From positions 1 through 6,119 of the forward strand of contig CALEZJ010000473.1 in assembly GCA_937927885.1 (NCBI GenBank): DNA of 6,119 nucleotides, read 5' to 3'. A program made the position numbers and the translations under genes. A model generated the notes under the pieces. It was not told the DNA's origin, did no database searches, and saw only the letters and a program-made list of their open reading frames with translations. The stretch comes from an uncultured Paracoccaceae bacterium (GTDB lineage Bacteria > Pseudomonadota > Alphaproteobacteria > Rhodobacterales > Rhodobacteraceae). Positions 1 through 6,109 of the stretch are shown here, one piece after another (within the stretch, counting starts at the first letter, position 1; each line of letters begins with the position of its first letter).

Positions 1-872
1 GGTCGCACTGGATCGCCGACCGTCAATCCGCGCCGCAGATTCTGCGCAAGGGGACGGAGGCGGTCAAGCGCGCCATCCTGCCAGGTATTGCACGTGGCGA
101 AATCACCTTTGGCATCGGCATGAGCGAACCGGACAGCGGGTCGGATCTCTCGTCGATCCGTACCCGAGCTGAAAGGGGCGACGAGGGTTTTCTGCTGAAC
201 GGCCGCAAGGTCTGGACCACCAACGCCCAGCACGCCGAATACATCATCTGCCTCTGCCGGACCGAACCGCGCGGCGACAACCGCTATGCCGGATTGTCGC
301 AACTTGTCGTGCCGATGGATCTGGACGGGATCACCGTGCGTCCGTTGCGAAATCTGGCGGGCGAGGAAGAGCTCAACGAAATCACCTTTGACAACGTGCT
401 CGTTCCCGCTGACCACCTGTTGGGGCAGGGTGGTGACGGCTGGGCGCTGGTGACCGAGGAACTGGCGTTCGAACGCTCGGGACCGGATCGCTTCCTGTCG
501 TCCTTTGGCGTGCTGTCAACGATGGCAGGGATGTTGCGCTCAACCCCCGATCCGCGCGCCCAGGCTGAATTGGGCAGCCTTCTGGCCCGCCTCACCGCAA
601 TTCGTCAGTTGTCGCTGCAGATAAACACCCGTCTGGCCCGGGGCGAGGCGGTTTCGGCGCTGGCAACGATCATGAAGGATCTGGGCACGGGGCTGGAACA
701 GGACATCCCCGAAACCGCGCGGCGGCTTCTTGACGTGATCCCGGCCACCGATGGAGGGTCCGAGGCCGCGACGCTAGCCACCGCGATCCTGAATGCGCCC
801 TGTTTCTCGCTGCGGGGCGGAACGCGCGAAATCCTCAAGGGCATCATCGCCCGGGAACTGGGGCTGAGATGA
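1..872 (+). CDS. Acyl-CoA dehydrogenase, catalytic-type subunit (5' partial)
   Basis: This is a flavin-dependent acyl-CoA dehydrogenase that would introduce a 2,3 double bond into an acyl-CoA in the cytoplasm. The frame is open from base 3, so the gene starts before the window; 289 residues are visible and roughly 90-100 N-terminal ones are missing. The Met at 120 is internal: it lies in GMSEPDSGSDLSS (about 117-155), a full match to the family's first signature. KVWTTNA (207-227) is the flavin-contacting segment. In LAFER (462-476) the Glu codon at 471-473 aligns with the helix-G catalytic Glu of isovaleryl-CoA dehydrogenase. At the C-terminus, RGGT replaces the YEGT that holds the medium-chain enzyme's Glu. 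The usual RxQFG and QxxGGxG FAD-binding segments are not recognisable, and the next gene supplies them. The stop overlaps the next start as ATGA. The family is certain; the substrate is unknown. Confidence 0.93.
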   Translation, partial: SHWIADRQSAPQILRKGTEAVKRAILPGIARGEITFGIGMSEPDSGSDLSSIRTRAERGDEGFLLNGRKVWTTNAQHAEYIICLCRTEPRGDNRYAGLSQLVVPMDLDGITVRPLRNLAGEEELNEITFDNVLVPADHLLGQGGDGWALVTEELAFERSGPDRFLSSFGVLSTMAGMLRSTPDPRAQAELGSLLARLTAIRQLSLQINTRLARGEAVSALATIMKDLGTGLEQDIPETARRLLDVIPATDGGSEAATLATAILNAPCFSLRGGTREILKGIIARELGLR

Positions 873-1816
873 CCGACACTGCCCGAATGCTCGACGATAC
901 CGCTGACCGGCTGTTTGCCAGGTTTCTTGCTGACCCGCTGGTCCGCTCTGACGCCACGCTGGCTGTGCGGCTGGCCGAGGCTGCGGGCGAAGTCGGCCTT
1001 GGCCTCGCCTTGCTGCGGGAAGATGACGGTGGTCTTGGTGCCTCTCTGGCGGAAGCGGCTGTCATCGCCTGGCGCGCGGGGTATCACGCCGCGCCCTTGC
1101 CGGTGGTTTCGCTGCTTCTCGCGCCGATCCTGCCGTGGAGCGATGCAATTGTCGCCGCCCCGTCGCGGCGCGTGGCGGAGGGCCCCGGCGCACGGATCGC
1201 GTTGATTGACGCAGGGCGCCTCGAGCTATTTGCTGCAGAGCCCGCATTCCACGCCTTGGACCATCGCCCCTGGATGCAGCCGACCGGCGCGGCGCTGGAC
1301 CGGCTTGAGGATCCCGCGCTTGCCGGGCAGCTTGCCCAGCATGGCGCCTGCCTCACCGCAGCCGCCATGCTGGGCGCGATGCGGCGGATTCTGGACATTG
1401 TCATAGACCATGCCAACACCCGCAAGCAGTTCGGTCGCCCCTTGTCGGCGTTCCAGGCCATCCAGCACCGCCTTGCAGAAGCTGCCTCGGAGTTGATCGT
1501 CGCCGAGGCCGCGCTGAGCGGCGCGCTGGACGCTGCCGACGGCGGATGGCTGCGCCCGATCCTGTGGCAATCGGCCAAGGTCCAGGCAGGCCGCGCAGCC
1601 AGCACCATGACCGCAGCCGCGCATCAGATCCTGGGCGCGATCGGTTTTACTGAAGAACACATTCTGCACCATTTCAGCAAACGTCTTTGGGTCTGGCGCG
1701 ATGACTGGGGCCGTCAGGCGGCCCTGGAGGCAGAACTGGGTGCCGCAGCGGTTGCGGACCCGCGCGGCCTTTGGGCCCATCTTGTGGACAGCGACAGCAA
1801 GGAATCCGCCCCATGA
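869..1816 (+). CDS. Acyl-CoA dehydrogenase-like protein, FAD-binding partner subunit
   Basis: This 315-residue protein of the acyl-CoA dehydrogenase fold is shorter than the usual 380-400, mainly because the middle beta domain (about residues 85-150) is reduced. The N-terminal helical part carries EDDGGLG (51-57), the equivalent of the family's PEEYGGLG. The C-terminal domain keeps TRKQFGRPLSAFQAIQHR (184-201), where the Arg and following residues bind the FAD pyrophosphate of the neighbouring subunit, and AHQILGAIGF (251-260), the second FAD segment. No Glu is seen at either known catalytic position: the helix-G site aligns near Gly159, and the C-terminal end reads KRLWVWRDDWG. It overlaps the preceding gene by four bases and has only a weak ribosome site, which suggests translational coupling. 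The likely role is the non-catalytic half of a heteromeric dehydrogenase, as in split bacterial ACAD pairs such as actinobacterial FadE26-FadE27. The pairing is inference from complementary motifs and adjacency. Confidence 0.9.
   Translation: MTDTARMLDDTADRLFARFLADPLVRSDATLAVRLAEAAGEVGLGLALLREDDGGLGASLAEAAVIAWRAGYHAAPLPVVSLLLAPILPWSDAIVAAPSRRVAEGPGARIALIDAGRLELFAAEPAFHALDHRPWMQPTGAALDRLEDPALAGQLAQHGACLTAAAMLGAMRRILDIVIDHANTRKQFGRPLSAFQAIQHRLAEAASELIVAEAALSGALDAADGGWLRPILWQSAKVQAGRAASTMTAAAHQILGAIGFTEEHILHHFSKRLWVWRDDWGRQAALEAELGAAAVADPRGLWAHLVDSDSKESAP
1799..1803 (+). promoter_or_regulatory. Ribosome binding site of the crotonase gene
   Basis: AAGGA lies nine bases before the ATG at 1813, within the end of the upstream coding region. 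It supports 1813 over the in-frame upstream ATG at 1771. Confidence 0.6.
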
Positions 1817-2616
1817 CCGACCTCCCCGTCACCATCGAACGCGATGGCGCCATCGCGCTGGTCACGCTCAACGAACCGCGCTCGCGTAATGCCTTGTCGG
1901 GACCGGTGCTGGCGGCTCTCCTGGATTTCGTCGAGGGCGCAAATCACGACGAGAGCCTGTCCTGCATCGTGCTGACCGGGGCGGGGGAAAGCTTCTGCTC
2001 GGGCGGCAACGTCAAGGAAATGCGCGATGGCACGCATCCGATGTTCACCGGCGCGCCGCACGCCATGCAGGAGGCGTATCGTCGCCACATCCAGCGTATT
2101 CCCCGAGCGTTCCATGGACTGGACGTGCCGGTTGTTGCGGCGGTGAACGGAACAGCGCTTGGGGCCGGCTTCGATCTGGCCTGCATGTGCGACATCCGCC
2201 TCGCCGCCCCTGAGGCGGTCTTTGCCGAAAGCTTCCTGCGCGTCGGGCTGATTTCGGGCGATGGCGGGGCGTGGTTCCTGCCGCGGGTGGTGGGCCCCGC
2301 GCGCGCCATGGAACTGGCGCTGACCTGCCGGACCCTTTCCGCCGACGAAGCTGCTGCCTGGGGTATCGTCAGCCGCGTGGTCCCGGCTGAATCCCTGATC
2401 GACGAGGCAATGAAGGTTGCGCGCCAGATCGCAGCCTTCCCACCAAAGAGCGTGCGGCTGAACAAGCGCCTCGTGCGGCGCTCGGCGGAAAGCGATCTGG
2501 ACACGGCGCTGGAACTGGCGGCATCGTTTCAGGCCATCGTGCAAAGCAGCGCCGACCAGAAAGAGGCCGTCTCCGCCCTGCTGGAGCGCCGCGAGCCCCG
2601 TTTCGACGGTCGCTGA
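1813..2616 (+). CDS. Enoyl-CoA hydratase/isomerase (crotonase) family protein
   Basis: This is a 267-residue crotonase-fold enzyme of full family length that acts on an acyl-CoA, most simply the 2-enoyl-CoA made by the two preceding genes. The start at 1813 gives an ATGA overlap with the previous gene and has AAGGA at 1799-1803. An in-frame ATG at 1771 would lie inside the upstream gene and is not preferred. The oxyanion-hole segments are FCSGGNVKEM (61-70) and NGTALGAGFDLACMCDIRLA (112-131). The two glutamates of the classical hydratase are not kept: the first aligns with Asp121 and the second with Phe141 in FAESF. Asp150 in the following SGDGGAWFLPR is an alternative acidic residue. The chemistry could be hydration, isomerisation, ring cleavage or thioester hydrolysis. 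The family call is very safe; the name enoyl-CoA hydratase is only the default. Confidence 0.93.
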   Translation: MTDLPVTIERDGAIALVTLNEPRSRNALSGPVLAALLDFVEGANHDESLSCIVLTGAGESFCSGGNVKEMRDGTHPMFTGAPHAMQEAYRRHIQRIPRAFHGLDVPVVAAVNGTALGAGFDLACMCDIRLAAPEAVFAESFLRVGLISGDGGAWFLPRVVGPARAMELALTCRTLSADEAAAWGIVSRVVPAESLIDEAMKVARQIAAFPPKSVRLNKRLVRRSAESDLDTALELAASFQAIVQSSADQKEAVSALLERREPRFDGR

Positions 2617-2660
2617 CCAGGCATAGGATAGCGTTTGCGCCGCCTGCTGTGAGATATCTG
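2617..2660. other. Convergent intergenic spacer
   Basis: These 44 bases separate the stop of the plus-strand crotonase gene from the stop of the minus-strand methyltransferase gene. CAGGC (2618-2622) can pair with GCCTG (2642-2646) across a 19-base loop that contains a smaller GCG/CGC pairing. GTCAG/CTGAC (2660-2664 and 2670-2674) forms a five-base stem at the methyltransferase end. Neither is followed by a T-run on either strand, so no intrinsic terminator is called. Rho-dependent ending or overlapping 3' ends are possible. Confidence 0.5.
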
Positions 2661-3446
2661 TCAGCCTGTCTGACGGGGAGGATTGCGGGCACGCAGATGG
2701 GTCGGGCAGTGTTCGCCCGAGTCCAGAACCGGGATCATTCGCTCCCAGATGCCGATATTCTTCTGCACAAAGGCCTCGCCGACCACCAGCGCCGCCTGCG
2801 CACCTGCCTGACCCCGCAGACGGGCAAGTTCCTCGCGTGCTTGCACTCGGTACCAAGCGTTGCGCGATTGGGTCGATACGTCGACGAATCCCGCGCTCTG
2901 CATGGCTTTCTCGTAGGTTGCCGGTGTGCTCATCCCGAAATCCAGCCCCTCGGCCGCGATATAGGCGGCCATCTGCGGGCTGATCGTATCGGTGCCAACC
3001 AGCCAGTCCGAGGCCAGGAACCAACCCCCGGGCTTGAGCACGCGAAACACTTCGAACATCAGAGCGGATTTATCGGGGATATGGACGATGGAATCCTTCG
3101 AGAAGACGACATCGAAACTGCCCGGCGCGAAGGGCAAGGGGCCGGGAACAACCTTGACCAATCCGATGCGGTCGCCAAGGTCGGCGGAAGCAACCACCGC
3201 CCGCGCGCGGGCCAGTACCCCATCCTCGACATCTATACCGGTGACGTATCCTGCGCCATGTCGCGCGACCAAAGCCACATCGATCCCCCCTGCCCCGCAG
3301 CCGATGTCCAGAACAGAAAGCCCCGTCAGGTCATGGTCGCCAATCACCCGTGCCACCTCGTCAGCCCCGCCGGGCGACAGGAATCCTTCACCCCAGATGG
3401 CCTCGAGCATGGCGACCAGGTCTGCGGGGTAATGGTCGCCGCTCAT
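2661..3446 (-). CDS. SAM-dependent methyltransferase, phosphoethanolamine N-methyltransferase-like
   Basis: This is a 261-residue single-domain class I methyltransferase using S-adenosylmethionine. Motif I is VLDIGCGAGG (45-54), the acidic ribose-binding loop is GIDVE (70-74), FDVVFSKDSIVHI (111-123) covers motif II, and RVLKPGGWFLASDW (135-148) is motif III. GEGFLSPGGADE before motif I and SKDSIVHIPDK after it resemble the plant and Plasmodium phosphoethanolamine N-methyltransferases (SSGG and SRDxILHIxDK). An amine or other small-molecule acceptor is therefore plausible, but the substrate is not determined. The ATG at 3444-3446 is chosen because it has a GGAGG site just upstream and overlaps the previous stop as ATGA. 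An in-frame ATG 11 codons further up lies inside that gene. No signal peptide or membrane segment is seen. It is the last gene of the four-gene minus-strand operon. Confidence 0.88.
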   Translation of the reverse strand: MSGDHYPADLVAMLEAIWGEGFLSPGGADEVARVIGDHDLTGLSVLDIGCGAGGIDVALVARHGAGYVTGIDVEDGVLARARAVVASADLGDRIGLVKVVPGPLPFAPGSFDVVFSKDSIVHIPDKSALMFEVFRVLKPGGWFLASDWLVGTDTISPQMAAYIAAEGLDFGMSTPATYEKAMQSAGFVDVSTQSRNAWYRVQAREELARLRGQAGAQAALVVGEAFVQKNIGIWERMIPVLDSGEHCPTHLRARNPPRQTG

Positions 3447-3844
3447 GCACCCTCCCCCGTGTGACGGTGAAACACGCACGCGAGCTTGTTCCCGTCAGGG
3501 TCACGGACATAGGCGGCAAAGAACCCCGCTCCGTAATGGGGGCGCAGGCCGGGGGCCCCCTCGTCAACCCCGCCCGCCTCCATTGCGGCCGCGTGAAAGG
3601 CGCGTACCTGCGTTGCGCTTTCGGCCCGGAACGCCAGCATCGCGCCATTGCCGTGCCGTGCCGGCGCGCCGTCAAAGGGTTTGCAGAGGCACAAACAAAA
3701 CCCGTTGTCGTAATCCTGGCCCCAGCCGACCCAGTCGCTGTCCCAGTCAGGCAGGCGCGGGTGGCCCATTGCGGTCATCACCGCCTGATAGAACCGGATT
3801 GCGCGCGGCATGTCATTGGTGCCAAGGGTTGCGTAAAGCAGCAT
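3443..3844 (-). CDS. VOC (glyoxalase/bleomycin-resistance fold) protein
   Basis: This 133-residue protein is one vicinal-oxygen-chelate domain with paired beta-alpha-beta-beta-beta modules. It starts YATLGTNDMPRAIRFYQAVM (4-23), the usual first strand and helix. It continues with GNGAMLAF (65-72), a helix of the FHAAAMEAGG type (83-92) and GLRPHYGAGFFAAYVRDPDG (99-118), the canonical end of the fold. Positions that in metal-dependent relatives hold His and Glu read Met69 (NGAML) and Ala122 (NKLACV), so a standard metal site seems absent. The protein may bind a ligand without metal or use other residues. It starts one base into the upstream amidohydrolase stop (TGATG) with GGAGG just before, and overlaps the methyltransferase by four bases, so it is translationally coupled on both sides. 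The fold is secure; the role is unknown. Confidence 0.87.
   Translation of the reverse strand: MLLYATLGTNDMPRAIRFYQAVMTAMGHPRLPDWDSDWVGWGQDYDNGFCLCLCKPFDGAPARHGNGAMLAFRAESATQVRAFHAAAMEAGGVDEGAPGLRPHYGAGFFAAYVRDPDGNKLACVFHRHTGEGA
3451..3455 (-). promoter_or_regulatory. Ribosome binding site of the methyltransferase gene
   Basis: On the minus strand GGAGG, within a longer G-rich run, sits four bases before the ATG at 3446. It lies inside the end of the VOC gene and fixes the methyltransferase start there rather than at the upstream in-frame ATG (3479). Confidence 0.65.
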
Positions 3845-5451
3845 CAGGCCTCCGTAAGGGTATCGTGTACCAGCCGCCCTTTGAACAGGGTGGCCAAGAC
3901 GCGGGTTTGCGACAGTTCCTGCGCCGGGATCGCCCAGGGGTCACGGTCGAGGATCACGGCGTCGGCGGAAAACCCCGGACGCAGCATCCCGGTGAAACCT
4001 TCGCGCCAGCAGGCGCGGGCGGCGTGGGTGGTATAGCCCAGAAGGCATTCATCCAGTGTCAGCGCCTGATCGGGGCAAAAGGGCTCCTGCGGATCATCGT
4101 CGACCCGCTTTTGCCGGGTGATCGCGGTTTCCATGATTTCGAACGGGTTGAGGGTGCTGACCGGCCAGTCCGACGACAGGCACCAGTCGGCGCCGGCATT
4201 CAGCATCCGCCGAAAGGCATAGGTATCCGGCCAGCGCGCGGCGCCGATCATCGCCAGCGACGGGTCGGAAAAGGGGGGCTCGAAACGTGCCCAGAGCGGC
4301 TGTATGTTGGCGGTCGCCAGCCCGGGGATGCGCGCGAAATCCTCCGGATCCACCAGTTGCAGATGGGCCAACTGGTGCTGCGCAAGCCAGGGGCCGTTTG
4401 CGCGGCGCGCGGCCTCCAGTCCCTCGAGCGCCCGGCGTGCGGCGGCATCTCCAATCACATGAACATGGATGGCAAAGCGCGCGGCATCGAGTGCAGTCAT
4501 CAGGGCCACGGTCTGGGAGTCGGTGAACATGCAGCGCGCATTGCCACCCGGGGCGTCGACGTAGGGCCGAAGGGTGGCCGCAGTGCGGTTCTCGAACACG
4601 CCATCCATGAAGAATTTTGCGGAGTGAATGTGGAAATCCGGGCCCGGATGGGCGGCACGCAAGGCAGTAAGCCGCGCTACCGCACTTTCGGGTGTATCAT
4701 ACAACGTCACCAGCGCGGAGCCGGCAACGCGCAGGGATAGCGCGCCTGCGGTTGCAGCCGCGCCGTAAATGCGCGCCTCTTGCGCTGTGATCCGGGCATC
4801 CAGCACTCCGGTAATGCCATGTGCGTTCGCATGGGCGAGCCCTGCGTCCAGCCCCAGGTGCCAATGGGCCTCGGTCAGCGAGGGAAGGCGGTCGAGGACA
4901 CAAGGGATCACCTCCTCGTGCAACATGCCGGTGGCTTGGCCCCGGGCGTCGCGGACGATATGGCCATTCGGTGGATCGGGCATTTCTTGCACGCCCGCCA
5001 TCCGGATCGCGCAGGAGTTCAGGCAGGCATTGTGGAACGAACTGTCGTAGGCCAACAGAGGCCGGTCCGTCACGGCGCTGTCCAGCACGTCGGCGTGCAG
5101 GTTTGCATCGCCAAAGACCCCTGCCTGCCAACCGGCAGCCAGCACGATTGGCAGGCCGGGTCGGGCGCGCGCATGGGCACGAAGCGTGGCGACAAGATCA
5201 TCGAGGGTCGTGACGTCATAAAGCTGGGCCGAGGTGGCCAGATCCAACCCGCCTGACAAAAGGTGGATATGGGCGTCCTGAAACCCCGGCAACACCACCC
5301 GTCCGCCCGCGTCGATGCGCTGCGTGGCGTCGGGCCCGGCGCCCTGTCCCAGCGCTACGATTCGCCCATTGCGCACCGCCATCCAATCCGCGCGTGGGCG
5401 GGATTGGTCCATTGTGTGGATGCGGGCGTTGTGCAAGAGCAGGTCAGCCAA
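3844..5451 (-). CDS. Amidohydrolase family protein (YtcJ/Amidohydro_3 type)
   Basis: This is a 535-residue metal-dependent hydrolase of the amidohydrolase superfamily, YtcJ-like branch, of full family length and probably cytoplasmic. The N-terminal beta domain ADLLLHNARIHTMD leads into the metal-binding LPGFQDAHIHLLSGG with His61 and His63. Further family blocks follow in order: NGHIVRDARGQATGMLHEE (162-180), KFFMDGVFENRTA (279-291), IHVHVIGDAA (328-337), QHQLAHLQL (358-366), ANIQPLW (381-387), LSSDWPVSTLNP (425-436, Asp428 as the late metal or catalytic Asp) and GMLRPGFSADAVILDRD (488-504). One block reads QHQLAHLQ where relatives usually have RHRIEH. The start is a TTG at 5449-5451, chosen because translation there gives the exact family N-terminus and GGAGG lies nine bases upstream; no ATG or GTG fits nearby. 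It overlaps the cupin gene by eight bases. The family hydrolyses amides, N-formyl groups or cyclic amides; the substrate is unknown. Confidence 0.92.
   Translation of the reverse strand: MADLLLHNARIHTMDQSRPRADWMAVRNGRIVALGQGAGPDATQRIDAGGRVVLPGFQDAHIHLLSGGLDLATSAQLYDVTTLDDLVATLRAHARARPGLPIVLAAGWQAGVFGDANLHADVLDSAVTDRPLLAYDSSFHNACLNSCAIRMAGVQEMPDPPNGHIVRDARGQATGMLHEEVIPCVLDRLPSLTEAHWHLGLDAGLAHANAHGITGVLDARITAQEARIYGAAATAGALSLRVAGSALVTLYDTPESAVARLTALRAAHPGPDFHIHSAKFFMDGVFENRTAATLRPYVDAPGGNARCMFTDSQTVALMTALDAARFAIHVHVIGDAAARRALEGLEAARRANGPWLAQHQLAHLQLVDPEDFARIPGLATANIQPLWARFEPPFSDPSLAMIGAARWPDTYAFRRMLNAGADWCLSSDWPVSTLNPFEIMETAITRQKRVDDDPQEPFCPDQALTLDECLLGYTTHAARACWREGFTGMLRPGFSADAVILDRDPWAIPAQELSQTRVLATLFKGRLVHDTLTEA
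3849..3853 (-). promoter_or_regulatory. Ribosome binding site of the VOC gene
   Basis: GGAGG on the minus strand, four bases before the ATG at 3844, lies within the last codons of the amidohydrolase gene. It supports independent or coupled re-initiation at the TGATG junction. Confidence 0.6.
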
Positions 5452-6097
5452 GGAGTAATGCCTCCAGTTCGGGCCAGTCGTCGGCTGGCAGGACCTGCGC
5501 CGCCTCTTTCACATCGCGTGTCCAGCCAAAGAGGCACAGGAAGGGCACGGAACCTACCTTGGTGGCATGGGGCCGATGCGGCGGGTTCCAGACCGGTTGG
5601 TGCGCGGGCTTCACAACCATCGGTCGGCCAGGACCAAAGCGCCAGCCATGCGGCCCGGTCAGCGGGGCATAAAGTTCAGGGGCGGCGTGGTGGTGGTCGC
5701 GGTAGAACACCTGCGGGGCAATCAAAAACAGGCCAAGGTCATAGTCCTGCGCGTGCATTGGCGCGTCCTCGCCCACAAAGGTGGCAAAGGCGTGTCCCTG
5801 TCGGAACCCCTCGCCGATCAGCGACGGATCATAGGCGTCATAGGTGATCCAAGAAAGATGTGGAGCCGCCGCAGCGATGGCCTGCGCCAGGGCAGGATGA
5901 GTAGGTCCCAGCGCGGCCAGCGCCACGGGCAGATGGGTATCGCGAAAGGCGCGGGGCGCGGGGGCGGCAGGGGTAACGGGGCCGCCACGCCAGCGAGCCA
6001 ACCCCGCCCTCACTTCGGCCAGTCCGGGGCCGGTGAGCGTGCCCAGGTAGCGGTCGACCTCGTCTACGAGAGCGACTAGAGCAGTTTCGGGTGTCAT
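5444..6097 (-). CDS. Cupin-fold protein of the dimethylsulfoniopropionate (DMSP) lyase family
   Basis: This 217-residue protein has an N-terminal helical region (about 1-85) and a C-terminal cupin barrel. The barrel contains YRDHHHAAPELYAPLTG (132-148), a cupin first motif of HxHxxxE form followed by Tyr, and WNPPHRPHAT (170-179), the second motif ending in His177. Tyr132, His137, Glu141, Tyr143 and His177 have the spacing I remember for the metal and catalytic residues of DMSP lyase DddQ (Tyr120, His125, Glu129, Tyr131, His163). That enzyme cleaves DMSP to dimethyl sulfide and acrylate. The length also fits DddL/DddQ-like enzymes. The family is widespread in soil and plant-associated bacteria, where activity on DMSP is often untested, so the specific activity is uncertain. 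The start at 6097 has AAGGA seven bases upstream. It is the first visible gene of the operon and overlaps the amidohydrolase by eight bases. Confidence 0.8.
   Translation of the reverse strand: MTPETALVALVDEVDRYLGTLTGPGLAEVRAGLARWRGGPVTPAAPAPRAFRDTHLPVALAALGPTHPALAQAIAAAAPHLSWITYDAYDPSLIGEGFRQGHAFATFVGEDAPMHAQDYDLGLFLIAPQVFYRDHHHAAPELYAPLTGPHGWRFGPGRPMVVKPAHQPVWNPPHRPHATKVGSVPFLCLFGWTRDVKEAAQVLPADDWPELEALLLG
5461..5465 (-). promoter_or_regulatory. Ribosome binding site of the amidohydrolase gene
   Basis: GGAGG on the minus strand, nine bases before the TTG at 5451, lies inside the end of the cupin gene. It is the main sequence evidence for the non-ATG start. Confidence 0.65.
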
Positions 6098-6104
6098 TGG
6101 CGTG

Positions 6105-6109
6105 TCCTT
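6105..6109 (-). promoter_or_regulatory. Ribosome binding site of the cupin gene
   Basis: AAGGA on the minus strand lies seven bases before the ATG at 6097. Only ten more bases are visible beyond it, so the operon promoter or a further upstream gene cannot be judged. Confidence 0.6.

Noticed and set aside
1771..1812. Longer crotonase start at the in-frame ATG at 1771.
   Set aside because: It would add 14 residues without family similarity and overlap the upstream gene by 46 bases. The ATG at 1813 has an AAGGA site and the ATGA overlap.
1813..2616. Linking the crotonase to DMSP catabolism as DmdD because of the DMSP-lyase-like cupin nearby.
   Set aside because: It lies on the opposite strand in a separate operon with an acyl-CoA dehydrogenase pair, and the DmdD catalytic glutamates are not present at the aligned positions.
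2652..2659. Perfect eight-base palindrome AGATATCT in the spacer.
   Set aside because: It is too short, is not repeated nearby and is not positioned as an operator, since the spacer is convergent.
1714..3024. A 436-codon open frame on the minus strand spanning the convergent junction.
   Set aside because: It is antisense to the crotonase and part of the second dehydrogenase gene, and it lies in another frame of the methyltransferase gene. Its Arg/Gly/Ala-rich translation shows no family motif. It is a high-GC shadow.
3447..3479. Longer methyltransferase start 11 codons upstream.
   Set aside because: It would overlap the VOC gene by 37 bases, and the added Gly-rich residues merely translate the ribosome binding site region.
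3445..4740. A 431-codon open frame on the plus strand.
   Set aside because: It is antisense to the VOC and amidohydrolase genes, which have full family motifs. Its translation is Arg/Pro/Gly-rich with no recognisable domain.
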